From JACCTU01 sp963737405 (lineage in GTDB: Bacteria > Actinomycetota > Thermoleophilia > Gaiellales > Gaiellaceae): DNA of 64,000 nucleotides. Below, piece after piece: positions 9,401-20,654 of this stretch; the stretch's first letter is position 1, and every line of letters starts with the position of its first letter. The DNA is taken from NCBI GenBank assembly GCA_963737405.1, contig CAVTSL010000012.1, positions 62,001 to 126,000 on the forward strand, read 5' to 3'. Under the pieces are notes generated by a model. It searched no databases. It was not told the DNA's origin and was given only the letters and a program-made list of their open reading frames with translations. The translations under genes were made by a program, and so were the position numbers.

Positions 9401-12400
9401 ACACCGACGCCTCGCCCGCGAGCTTCACCTGGACGGTCGACACCGCGGCACCGAACACGACGATCACCGCGCAGCCGAACGATCCCACGAACGTCACGGG
9501 CGCGAGCTTCTCCTTCAGCTCGAGCGAGGGCGGCTCGACGTTCGAGTGCAACCTCGACTCCGGCGGCTGGTCGGCTTGCGCCTCGCCCAAGAGCTACAGC
9601 GGACTCGCCGACGGCTCCCACACCTTCCAGGTGCGCGCGACCGACGCCGCCGGCAACACCGACGCGACGCCCGCGAGCTTCACCTGGACGGTCGACACCG
9701 CCGCGCCCGAACACCACGATCACCGCGCAGCCGAACGACCCGACGAACGCGACCGGCGCGAGCTTCTCCTTCAGCTCGAGCGAAGGCGGCTCGACGTTCG
9801 AGTGCAACCTCGACTCCGGCGGCTGGTCGGCCTGCGCCTCGCCCAAGAGCTACAGCGGACTCGCCGACGGCTCCCACACCTTCCAGGTGCGCGCGACCGA
9901 CGCCGCCGGCAACACCGACGCGACCCCGGCGAGCTTCACCTGGACGGTCGACACCGCCGCGCCGAACACGACGATCACCGCCCAGCCGAACGACCCCGCG
10001 AGCTCGGCCGACCCGAGCTTCTCGTTCTCGTCGACCGAGGGTGGGTCGACGTTCGAGTGCAACCTCGACTCCGGCGGCTGGACGGCCTGCACCTCGCCCA
10101 AGAGCTACACGGGCCTCGCGGACGGCTCGCACACCTTCCAGGTGCGCGCCACCGACGCCGCCGGCAACACCGACGCCTCGCCGGCGAGCTTCACCTGGAC
10201 GATCGACACGACCGCGCCGAACACGACGATCACGGCCCAGCCGAACGACCCGTCGAACTCGACCGACGCCGACTTCTCCTTCACGGCGAGCGAAGGCGGC
10301 TCGAGCTTCGAGTGCCGCCTCGACGGCGGTGCCTGGACGGCCTGCACGAGCCCGAAGAGCTACACCGGCCTCGCCGACGGCTCCCACACCTTCGACGTGC
10401 GCGCCACCGACGCCGCAGGCAACACCGACGCCTCGCCCGCGACGTTCACGTGGACGGTCGAGACGACGCCGCCCGACACGTCGATCACCGCGTCGCCGAG
10501 CGACCCGTCGAACACGGCTGCGCCGAGCTTCTCCTTCAGCGCAAGTGAGGGCGGTTCGACGTTCGAGTGCAAGCTCGACGGCGGCGCCTTCGCCGCATGC
10601 ACCTCGCCGAAGAGCTACAGCGGGCTCGCCGACGGGTCGCACACGTTCGCAGTCCGGGCGACCGATTCCGCAGCCAACACCGACCCGACCCCCGCGAGCT
10701 TCACCTGGACGATCGACACTGCCGCGCCGAACACGACGATCACCGCGCAGCCGAACGACCCGACGAACGCGACCGGCGCGAGCTTCTCCTTCAGCTCGAC
10801 CGAGGGCGGCTCGACGCTTCGAGTGCAACCTCGACTCCGGCGGCTGGACGGCCTGCACCAGCCCGAAGAGCTACACCGGGCTCGCCGACGGCTCGCACAC
10901 CTTCGACGTCCGCGCAACGGACGCGGCCGGGAACACGGACGCGTCTCCGGCGAGCTTCACGTGGACCGTCGACACCGCCGCGCCGAACACGACGATCACC
11001 GCCCAGCCGAACGACCCGACGAACGTCGACCGGCGCGAGCTTCTCCTTCAGCTCGAGCGAAGGCGGCTCGACGCTTCGAGTGCAACCTCGACTCCGGCGG
11101 CTGGACCGCCTGCACCTCCCCGAAGAGCTACACCGGGCTCGCCGACGGCTCGCACACGTTCGCACGTCCGCGCGACCGACGCGGCCGGGAACACCGACGC
11201 GACCCCGGCGAGCTTCACGTGGACGGTCGACACCGACCGCGCCGAACACGACGATCACCGCGCAGCCGAACGATCCCACGAACGCGACCGGCGCGAGCTT
11301 CTCCTTCAGCTCGAGCGAAGGCGGCTCGAGCTTCGAGTGCAACCTCGACTCCGGCGGCTGGACCGCCTGCACCTCCCCGAAGAGCTACACCGGGCTCGCC
11401 GAGGGCGCGCACACGTTCGCAGTCCGCGCGACCGACACCGCCGGCAATACCGACGCGACCCCGGCGAGCTTCACCTGGACGGTCGACACGACCGCGCCGA
11501 ACACGACGATCACCGCCCAGCCGAGCGACCCGACCAACTCGACGGCGCCCAGCTTCTCCTTCACGTCGAGCGAAGGTGGCTCGACGCTTCGAGTGCCGCC
11601 TCGACGGCGGCGCCTGGACGGCCTGCACCTCGCCGAAGAGCTACAGCGGCCTCGCGCAGGGCGCGCACACATTCGACGTGCGTTCGACCGATGCTGCCGG
11701 CAACACCGACGCCACGCCCGCGAGCTTCACCTGGACGATCGACACGACCGCGCCGTCGAGCGTCGTCGGCTTCCCCGGCGCAGGCTCGACCTACAACGCG
11801 GGCGGCTGGAACGATCCGGCGGGCACGGCCTCCGACTCGGGCGGCTCGGCGCTCGATCGCGTCGAGGTGTCCGTGCGGCGGACGTCGACGGGCCTCTACT
11901 GGGACGGCTCGTCGTTCGCGAACGGCTCCGAGCAGTGGCTGGTCGCGTCCGGCACCGGGACGTGGTCGCGTGCGTTCGCGAGCGCGAACTTCGCGGCGGA
12001 CGACGACTACGTCGTCCGCGTGCGCGCAGCCGATACCGCCGGCAACGTCGAGGCACCCGCCTCGTACTCGTTCACGTACGACACGGCCTCGCCGCAGACC
12101 ACGATCGACTCCGCGCCGAACGATCCTTCGGGCTCGGCCGACGCGAGCTTCTCGTTCTCGTCGAGCGAGCCCGGCTCGAGCTTCGAGTGCCGCCTCGACG
12201 GCGGCGCCTGGACGGCCTGCGCCAGCCCGAAGAGCTACACCGGGCTCAGCGACGGCGCGCACACGTTCGACGTTCGCTCGAGCGACGTCGCCGGCAACGT
12301 CGATCCTTCGCCCGCGAGCTTCGGCTGGACGATCGACACCGCCGCTCCTGACACCACGATCACCGCCCAGCCGAACGACCCGAGCAACTCGGCCGACGCG

Positions 12401-15400
12401 AGCTTCTCGTTCTCCTCGAGCCAGGCCGGCTCGAGCTTCGAGTGCCGTCTCGACGGCGGCGCCTGGGCAGCCTGCACCACGCCGAAGAGCTACACGGGCC
12501 TCGCCGACGGCGCGCACACCTTCGACGTTCGCGCGACCGACGCCGCGGGCAACACCGACGCCTCGCCCGCGTCCTTCGGCTGGACGGTCGACACCGCCGC
12601 CCCGAACACCACGATCACCGCGCAGCCGAACGACCCGGCCAACACGGCCGACGCCGACTTCGGCTTCAGCTCGAGCGAGGGCGGCTCGAGCTTCGAGTGC
12701 CGGATCGACGGCGGGCGCCTGGGCGGCCTGCGCCAGCCCCAAGAGCTACACCGGCCTCACCGACGGCGCGCACACCTTCGACGTTCGCGCGACCGACACC
12801 GCCGGCAACACCGACGCCTCGCCCGCGTCGTTCGCCTGGACGATCGACACCGCAGCGCCGAACACCACGATCACCGCCCAGCCGAACGATCCCGTCCAAC
12901 TCGGCCGACGCCGACTTCAGCTTCAACGCGACCGAGACGTCGACGTTCGAGTGCCGGATCGACGGCGGCGCCTGGACCGCCTGTGCCAGCCCGAAGAGCT
13001 ACACCGGCCTCGCCGACGGCGCGCACACCTTCGACGTCCGCGCCACCGACGCCGCCGGCAACGTCGATCCCTCGCCCGCGAGCTTCGGCTGGACGATCGA
13101 CACCGCCGCGCCCAACACGACGATCACGGCCCAGCCGAACGACCCGAGCAACTCGGCCGACGCGAGCTTCTCGTTCTCCTCGAGCCAGGCCGGCTCGACG
13201 CTTCGAGTGCCGGATCGACGGCGGCGCCTGGGCCGCCTGCGCCAGCCCGAAGAGCTACACCGGCCTCACCGACGCAGCCCACACCTTCGACGTGCGCGCC
13301 ACCGACACCGCCGGCAACACCGACCCGACCCCGGCGAGCTTCACCTGGACGATCGACACCGCCGCCCCGAACACCACGATCACCGCGCAGCCGAGCGACC
13401 CGGCCAACTCGGCCGACGCCGACTTCGGCTTCAGCTCGAGCGAGGGCGGCTCGAGCTTCGAGTGCCGGATCGACGGCGGCGCCTGGGCAGCCTGCGCCAG
13501 CCCGAAGAGCTACACCGGCCTCACCGACGCAGCCCACACCTTCGACGTCCGCGCCACCGACGCCGCCGGCAACACCGACCCCTCAGCCGCCTCCTTCGGC
13601 TGGACGATCGACACCGCCGCCCCCAACACCACGATCACCGCCCAGCCGAACGACCCGGCCAACACTGCCGACGCCGACTTCAGCTTCAACGCGACCGAGA
13701 CGTCGACCTTCGAGTGCCGGATCGACGGCGGCGCCTGGGCCGCCTGCACCAGCCCGAAGAGCTACACCGGCCTCACCGACGGCAGCCCACACCTTCGACG
13801 TCCGCGCCACCGACACCGCCGGCAACACCGACCCGACCCCGGCGAGCTTCGCCTGGACGATCGACACCGCCGCCCCGAACACGACGATCACCGCGCAGCC
13901 GAACGACCCGACGAACTCGACCGCGCCCAGCTTCTCGTTCACCTCGAGCGAGGGCGGCTCCACCTTCGAGTGCAACCTCGACTCCGGCGGCTGGACGGCC
14001 TGCGCGACCCCGAAGAGCTACACGGGCCTGACCGACGGCGCCCACACGTTCCAGGTCCGCGCGACCGACGGGGCCGGGAACACCGACCCGACGCCCGCGA
14101 GCTTCACCTGGACGGTCGACACCGTCGCGCCGAACACGCAGATCGACAACGCCCCGACGACCCCGACGAGCAGCCAGAGCGCGAGCTTCGACTTCTCGGC
14201 TCCGGGCGGTGCGACGTTCGAGTGCCGGCTGGACGGCGGGGCCTGGGCGGCATGCACCAGCCCCAAGAGCTACACCGGCCTCACGGAAGGCGCCCACACC
14301 TTCGACGTCCGCGCGACCGACGCCGCCGGCAACACGGACGCGTCGCCGGCCTCGCGCACGTGGACGATCGACCTGACGGCGCCGACCTCGGCCTTCACGT
14401 TCCCCGCCGCGGGCGGCTCCTACAACGCCGCCGGCTGGAACAACCCGGCCGGCACCGCGTCCGACGCCGTCGGGCTCGACCACGTCGAGGTCTCCCTCCG
14501 GATCTCAGGCGGCGACTGGTGGAACGGGACCGACTTCTCGGCGACGAGCGAGAGCTGGCAGACCGCGACCGGCACGGGCTCGTGGACGCTCGCCTTCCCC
14601 GCTGCGAGCTTCCCCGCCGACGGCAGCTACGTCCTGCGGGTGCGCGCGATCGACGCGGCAGGCAACGTCGGCGCCGCCACGGCCAGGCCGTTCGACGTCG
14701 ACACCGTCGCGCCCGAGACGACGATCGACACCGCTCCCACGACGCCGATCAGCGACGCCGACGCCGACTTCACCTTCTCGGCCGACCAGCCCGGCTCGAC
14801 GTTCGCGTGCCGCATCGACGGCGGCGCGTGGGTCGCCTGCACGTCGCCGCGCTCGTACACCTCGCTCGCCGAGGGCTCGCACACCTTCGAGGTGCGCGCG
14901 ACCGATCCGGGCGGGAACGCCGACGCCTCGCCCGCCGCTCACACCTGGGTGATCGACACGGTGCCGCCCGCGGCGACGATGGACGACCCCGGCGCCTACC
15001 TCCGCGGCACGATCGCGCTCGGCGCGAACGCGACCGACACCGGCGGAACGGGGATCGCGTCCGTCGCTTTCGAGCGCTCCCCGGCAGGAGCCTCGACCTG
15101 GGCGGGCATCCCGGCCTCCTGGGACACGACCGGCACGGCCAACGGCCTCTACGACCTCCGCGTGGTTGCGACCGACCTCGCGGGCAACTCGAGCAGCTCG
15201 CCCGCCCTCACCGGCCGCTGGGTCGACAACCTCAAGCCGACGGTCTCCGTCGACGACCCCGGCGCCGTGACGGGAACGTTCGCCGTCGTCGTGACCGCGA
15301 CGGATGCGCACTCCGGGCTCGGGACCGTCGAGCTGCAGGTCCTGAACGGGACCTGGCAGTCGCTCGGTACCGACTCGGGCGCCCCGTACGAGTTCGCGTG

Positions 15401-18400
15401 GGACACGACGACGCTCCCCGACGGCCCGCGCGATCTGCGCGCGATCGCGACCGACCACGCCGGCAACGTCGAGACGTCGGCCACCGTGACCGTCGTCGTG
15501 GACAACACCGACCCGACCGTCGCGTTCACCGCGCCGACGGACGGCGGCTTCGTCAACGCGGCCTCGCCCGATCCGTACACCCTCGTCGCGAGCGCGGCCG
15601 ACACCGGCAGCGGCGTCAAGGAGGTCGAGTTCTTCGACGGATCGACGTCGCTCGGCGTCGACGCGACCGCGCCGTACGAGGCGAGCTGGCCCGTCCCCGG
15701 CAGCGACGGCCCGTCGACGCTGACGGCCGTCGCGCGCGACAACGCCGGCCGCGAGGCGAGCATCGATGTCACGTTCACGGTCGACCGCGCGGTGCCGGAC
15801 ACGACGCTCGGCGCGAACCCTGGCGACCCCTCGCGCGAGCCTGCGCCGGTCTTCGGCTTCTCGTCGACCGAGCCCGGCTCGACCTTCGAGTGCCGCGTCG
15901 ACGCCGGCGCCTGGGCAGCGTGCTCCTCGCCGCACACCTCGTCCCCGCTCGCCGACGGCCCGCACACCTTCGAGGCGCGCGCTATCGACGCCGCCGGCAA
16001 CGTCGACGCCACCCCCGCGAGCTGGACGTGGCTCCTCGACGCGACGGCGCCGAACGCCGCGATGACCGACCCCGGCGCGAACCTGCGCGGCGACGTCACG
16101 CTGACCTCGACCGAGAGTGACCCCGGCGCGAGCCCGTCCGGCATCGCGTCGATCGAGTACGAGTACTCCGTCGCCGACGCGAACACGTGGGTCAGCGTCG
16201 GCCCGCAGCCGTGGCACACGAACGCGGTGACGGACGGCCTCTACGACCTCCGCGTGGTCGTCACCGACAACGCGGGCAACCGCACCGAGTCCGCCCCGGT
16301 CGAGGACCGCCGCATCGACAACTCGCCGCCGGCGACGGCGCTCGACGACCCGGGCGCGAACCTGCGCGCGACCGTCACGCTCAAGGGCTCCGCGAGCGAC
16401 ACGGGCTCCGGCGTCCAGCAGGTCGAGTTCGAGTACAGCGTCGACGGGATGTCGTGGTCGCCGCTCGCGGGCGGGTTCGACAGCTCGGATCCGTTCGAGT
16501 TCGCGCTCGACACGACCGGCCTCGCCGACGGCCTCTACTTCTTCCGCACGAAGGCGACCGACGTCGCCGGGAACACCGCCTGGAGCGCCGGCGTCGGCCC
16601 GCGCCGCGTCGACAACACGCCGCCGGTCGCGATCCTGAACGACCCGGGCGCGAACCTCCGGGGCACGGTCAACCTCACGTCGACCGCCGACGATCCGGGC
16701 GGATCGGGCGTCGCGTCCGTCGTCTACCACTACGCCGGCCCGGAGACGGGCACGACCTCGAGCACCTGGACGACGACCGACGTCGCCGACGGCGTCTACG
16801 ACCTGACGGTCGAGGTGACCGACGTCGCGGGCAACGTCACCATGTCGAACGTCGTCGGCGGACGTCGGGTCGACAACACCGCGCCGACGACCGGCCACAA
16901 CGCCCCGAGCGGGTGGCAGTCGAGCGCCGTCACGGTCAGCCTCAGCGCGAACGACGGCGGCTCCGGAGTCGCGAACACGCAGTTCGCGGTCGACGGCGGC
17001 GGCTGGAACAGCGGGACGAGCGTCAACGTCTCCGGCGACGGCGTCCACACGATCTCCTTCTTCTCGACGGACGTCGCAGGCAACGTCGAGTCGGCGCAGA
17101 CCGCGACCGTCTCGATCGACACGACGCCGCCCGATCCGGGCGCGCTCGATCCGGGCAACTACCTCCGCGGCACGGTCACGCTGAACGCGAATCCGAGCTC
17201 CGGCACGGGCGGCGCCGACCTCGCCGAGGTCGAGTTCCAGCTCAAGCTCTCGAGCGACTCGACGTGGACGTCGATCGGTGCGGACACCACGGCGCCCTAC
17301 AGTGCGACGTGGGTGACGACGCCCGCCGACGACGGCTCGTGGGACTTCCGCTTCATCGCCCGCGACACCGCGACGCCGGCCAACGAGAGCATCACCGACT
17401 TCCCGTCGAAGATCGTCGACAACACGGCACCGACCGGCGCCGTCACCTCGCCGCTCTCCGGCGCGGTCGTCTCGGGCGGCGTCACGCTCGGCGTCAGCGC
17501 CAGCGACGCGAACCCGATCGCCTCCGTCGAGTACTACGTCGACGGCGGCTCTGTCGGCTCGTCGAGCGGCACGCCGTACCAGGTCTCCTGGAACTCGGCG
17601 TCGACCGGCGACGGCTCGCACAGCATCAGCGCCGTGATCACCGACATGGCCGGGAACTCGACGAGCACCGGCGGCGTCGGCGTCACGGTCGACAACTTCG
17701 CGCCGACCGTCAGCGTCTCCGGCCTCCCGGCGAACGTCAGCGGCTCGGTCTCGGTCTCGGCGAGCGCGTCGAGCGACACGGCTACCGTCGCCTACGAGGC
17801 GCGCCTGCTCCCGAGCGGCGGCTGGTCGTCGATCGGCTCCTCGTCGGGCGGCTCGCCGTGGACGATCGCGTGGACGCCAGGCGTCGACGGCAACTACGAG
17901 GTTCGCGCGAAGGCGACCGACGCCGGCGGCAACTCGGGCACGAGCTCCGTCGTGACGACCCGCGTCGACAACACCGACCCGAGCGGCCTGCTCACCGCGC
18001 CGGGCGACGGCGCGACCGTCGGCGGCACCGTGAACCTCACGGCGAACGCGTCCGACTCCGGCTCCGGCGTCGCGAGCGTCACGTGGCAGGCGCAGTCGGG
18101 CGGCGGCGGCTTCTCGGACATCGCGAGCGACTCGGGCGCGCCGTACGACGGCTCCTGGAACGTCGCCGGCCTGCCGAGCGGCTCCTACGACCTGCGCATC
18201 GTCGTGACCGACCTCGCCGGCAACAGCTTCACGAGCGCGCCGATCACGGTGGACGTCGACGCGACGGCACCGGGCGTCACGCTGAACAACCCGGGCTCGC
18301 CGCTCTCCGGCACGGTCGCGCTGGGCGCAGCGACGACCGGCGACGCGACCTCCGTGACGTTCTCGCGCAGCCCGGCCGGCGCCGCGTCGTGGACGGCGAT

Positions 18401-19943
18401 CGGCAGCGACGGCTCCGCCCCCTACGGCGCGAGCTTCAACACGACCTCGGTCGCCGACGGCCTCTACGACCTCCGCGCGGTCGTCACCGACGCCGTCGGC
18501 AACACGAGCCAGAGCGTCGTCGGCGGGATCCGGGTCGACAACTTCATCCCGATGGTCGTCTCGTCGGTCCCGGCCAACGGCTCGATCGTGGCGAGCGCGA
18601 ACCAGATCGCGATCACCGCGAGCGAGGCCATCGCGTCGCTGACCGGAGTGACCCTCGACGGCGCCGCCGCGGCCGCGCCGACGATCTCGGGCGCGAGCGC
18701 CACGTTCAACACGGGCGCGCTCGCGAACGGGACGCACACGCTGGCCGGCACCGTCCACGACGCCGCCGGGAACTCGAGCGCCTTCTCGATCACGTTCATG
18801 GTCGGCGTCCCCGCGCCGCCGGCCGACGGCGGCGCAGGCGGCGGCACGTTCGGGAACGTCCTCCCGCTCGTCCCCGCCCCGCTCGACTTCCGCGGTGTGC
18901 TCGAGGACGACGGCTCGCTGACGCTCCGGTGGACGCCGTCACAGGACGGGAAGGGTCGGCCGTTCGCGACGATCCTCTTCGTCGACGGCATCGCGACGCA
19001 GACGCTCGGCGCCGGTGAGGACGAGCTCAACCTCGGGCCGTTCGACCCCGCGGACACGCGCGTGTTCTCGATCGCCGCGGTCGACGCCGACGGCCACGCG
19101 AGCCCGACGTCGCAGAAGCTCCGGTCGTCGTCGAAGCTCGCCGGCAAGACGCTCGACGAGGCGAAGGCGATCCTGGCCGAGCGCGGCTTCGAGCTCGGCG
19201 CGGTGCGCGGCACGGGCACGGTCGTCGTCTCCGAGCCGGTGGTCGCGCCGCTCGGCTCGAGGGTCGACCTCGAGCTCGGCCAGCCGGGAACGCCGCAGCC
19301 GCGCTTCGTGTTCGGCGTCGTCGGGACGAAGCGCTACGTGCCCTCGCAGCGGAAGACGATCGCGATCCGCGTGCGGACGACACGTACGGCGCAGGTGACG
19401 GCGAACCTGATCGGCCCGAGCCGCGTGCAGGTTCACCGTTGGCGCTTCTCGGTCAAGGTCGGCGTCACGATCAAGCGGCTGGCGATGCCGTCGAGGGTGC
19501 GCCGGCCCGGCACGTACCGCGTCGTCTTCAGCGTCCAGTCCGGGCGCGACGCCCTGAGAAGGACGATCGCCGTGCGGGTCGTCGGCAAGCGCGCTCGCCC
19601 CGACACCCGGCCGGTCGAGGTCGTGCTGGCCGGCGGCCCGACGGACATCGCGCACGGCCTCGGCAGCGGCACGCGTGTCGTCCCCGCGATCGGCGAGGAG
19701 ACATGGACGATCGCCGGCTCCCAGAACCGCAACGTGCAGGTGATCGTGGTCGACGTCGACCGCTACGGGCTGCAGCTCGTGAGGGACCTGCGCACCGTGT
19801 TCCCGTCGATGAAGATCATCGCGCTGACGAACGACCCGCGGCGTCTGGCTCAGGCGATCCGGGCAGGCGCCGCCGTCGCGCTGCCGCGCTCGACGCCGCC
19901 GGCCGACATCGCGAAGCTGATCCGCCGGCTCACGCGGCGATAG
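3478..19943 (+). CDS. giant secreted Ig-repeat surface protein with PASTA and receiver-like C-terminal domains (20 frame breaks)
   Basis: One gene of about 5,481 residues once 20 single-base insertions are removed. Start ATG 3478 has GGAGG 9 nt upstream and a signal peptide (MRRRGLVIALVVLGCALVLA). Order: N-terminal module (3540-4350); 12 tandem Ig/filamin-like repeats of 103-108 residues (4357-8181) and one divergent copy; paired larger Ig modules (about 8500-9190); 21 copies of an 85-residue two-cysteine repeat (9190-14370, 14712, 15796), interrupted by larger modules at about 11750 and 14386; about ten Ig modules with LRGTV and GLYDLR motifs (14962-18545); an FN3-like domain (about 18870-19130); PASTA (19134-19280); an Ig-like module; and a receiver-like domain (19614-19940). 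Frame shifts, each +1, fall near 5505, 5614, 5696, 6433, 6667, 6687, 6813, 6986, 7097, 9708, 10817, 11026, 11073, 11164, 11230, 11586, 12714, 12892, 13200 and 13783. Likely an adhesin or cell-envelope protein; no sortase motif is seen. The shifts are most likely assembly errors in near-identical repeats. Confidence 0.85.
4357..8181 (+). repeat. 12 tandem near-identical coding repeats, 315-327 nt each
   Basis: Each unit begins GALANFLVEAAGGGSIGTQ or a close variant, continues ARDANNNTVTGYTGTVDITS and TLSAGSGTTA, and ends SFTITATRTTGGAQ then TSNSFTV. Unit starts lie near 4357, 4681, 5005, 5329, 5656, 5970, 6286, 6603, 6921, 7238, 7552 and 7868. The first four units carry a GAGNTV insertion and are 324-327 nt; the later ones are about 315-318 nt. 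Silent positions are also nearly identical between neighbours, pointing to recent amplification or gene conversion. A divergent 13th unit (GAASKLVVTTVPATAAVGTT) follows at 8187. The fold is probably a bacterial Ig/filamin-like domain. Confidence 0.85.
9190..14370 (+). repeat. tandem 255-nt (85-residue) two-cysteine Ig-like repeats, 19 copies in this block
   Basis: The consensus starts APNTTITAQPNDPTN, continues FSFSSSEGGSTFEC and a second cysteine in W(T/A)AC(T/A)SPKSYTGL, then DGSHTFDVRATDAAGNTDA and FTWTVDTAAP. Two cysteines per unit suggest one disulphide each after export. Copies start about every 255 nt from 9196 to 11497 (ten) and from 12090 to 14132 (nine); two further copies lie at 14712 and 15796. 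A larger YNAGGWNDPAGT-type module interrupts the array at about 11750-12085. Eleven of the 20 frame-breaking insertions fall in this block, several at the same repeat position (GACGTTCG read as GACGCTTCG). Confidence 0.85.
14962..18545 (+). repeat. about ten diverged Ig-like modules
   Basis: These units are less alike than the two upstream arrays but share DDPGAYLRGT(V/I)xL near the start, an aromatic SxW in the middle, ADGLYDLRVVVTDxAGN and a closing RVDNTAP. They are 80-100 residues long. They resemble bacterial Ig-like families found in many Gram-positive envelope proteins. There are no frame breaks in this part, consistent with unique sequence being easier to assemble. One two-cysteine copy of the upstream class is embedded at about 15796. 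Confidence 0.75.
19614..19940 (+). other. receiver-like (pseudo-REC) domain at the C-terminus of the giant protein
   Basis: The last about 109 residues run VEVVLAGGPTDIAHGLGSGT, then QVIVVDVDRYGLQLVRDL, SMKIIALTNDPRRLAQAIR and AGAAVALPRSTPPADIAKLI. This follows the beta-alpha order of a response-regulator receiver: aspartate after the third strand (VVDVD), threonine after the fourth (ALTND), and LPRST where KP is usual, so the switch lysine is replaced by arginine. No acidic cluster is seen at the N-terminal edge. The domain follows PASTA and Ig-like modules on a protein with a signal peptide, an unusual place for a receiver fold. The assignment is by pattern and needs a structure comparison. 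Confidence 0.6.
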
Positions 19944-20604
19944 CCTCGATCGCGAAGGCGACGGCGATCGCGAGCAGCGCGACGCCGATCAGCCGGCGCA
20001 GCGTCTCCTCGGAGAGCCCGCCCGTTCTGTGCGCGCCGAGCCACGCGCCCGGGATCGCACCGAGAAGCCCGGCTGCGAGGAGATCCCACTCGACCTCGAG
20101 CCGCGCGGCATGCGCGGCGAAGCCCGCGACCCCGAGGAAGAAGCCGACGACGAGGTTCGTGCCGACGGCTCGCCTCGCGTCCATCCCGACCGCGCCGAGG
20201 AGCGCGGGCATGCGGAGCGTCCCGAGGATGACGCCGATCGCGCCGCCGACGACCCCGATCGCGAGCCCGAAGACGGCGGCCGGCCACAGGCGCGGCTCCG
20301 TGCGCGGCCGCGCGCGAACCGGCCGGACGAGGAGGTCGAGCCCGTTCCACGCGAGGATCGCGGCGATGCCGGCGAAGAGCGCGCGCTCCGGCAGGCTGCC
20401 GCCCACGAGCCCGCCGACGACGGCTCCGACGACGGACGGCGGCGCCATCCAGGCGACGACCCGCCAGTCGACCCGCCCCTCGCGGGCGTGGCGCCACCCG
20501 CCGGACGCGGCCGCCGCGGCGCTGATCGCGATGTTCGTCCCCGCCGCGGCCGCGGGGTTCCCCGCGGCGAGCAGGACGGCCGGCAGACGGAGTGTCCCGA
20601 GCAC
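19930..20604 (-). CDS. sulfite exporter TauE/SafE-family membrane protein
   Basis: A polytopic membrane protein with repeated Gly-rich helices: LGTLRLPAVLLAAGNPAAAA, then VVGAVVGGLVGGSL, and a second half-repeat AIGVVGGAIGVILGTLRMPA. The internal duplication (VxLGTLRxPA occurs twice) is typical of TauE/SafE transporters, which move sulfur- or carbon-containing anions. The listed GTG start (20604) would cut the first helix. In-frame sequence continues upstream to a CTG at 20658 (LTFGASFAAGYLGS), which overlaps the stop of the adenosyltransferase gene by 2 nt. The true N-terminus is probably there. The 3' end overlaps the giant gene by 14 nt tail to tail. Substrate unknown. Confidence 0.8.
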   Translation of the reverse strand: MLGTLRLPAVLLAAGNPAAAAGTNIAISAAAAASGGWRHAREGRVDWRVVAWMAPPSVVGAVVGGLVGGSLPERALFAGIAAILAWNGLDLLVRPVRARPRTEPRLWPAAVFGLAIGVVGGAIGVILGTLRMPALLGAVGMDARRAVGTNLVVGFFLGVAGFAAHAARLEVEWDLLAAGLLGAIPGAWLGAHRTGGLSEETLRRLIGVALLAIAVAFAIEAIAA

Positions 20605-20654
20605 GAGCCCGACGACGGAGCCGAGGTAGCCCGCCGCGAACGAGGCGCCGAACG

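Noticed and set aside
5505..13783. Programmed ribosomal frameshifting in the giant gene
   Set aside because: Twenty shifts with no slippery heptamer or common signal, all repaired by deleting one base; consensus error is simpler.
9190..14370. CRISPR-like periodic repeat
   Set aside because: The 255-nt period encodes an 85-residue protein domain; no short repeats with unique spacers.
7063..18758. Very long reverse-strand open frames (for example 7063-9846 and 14505-18758) opposite the giant gene
   Set aside because: They mirror the GC-rich repeat codons, are Arg/Gly/Asp-rich with no domain, and vanish where the sense repeats end.
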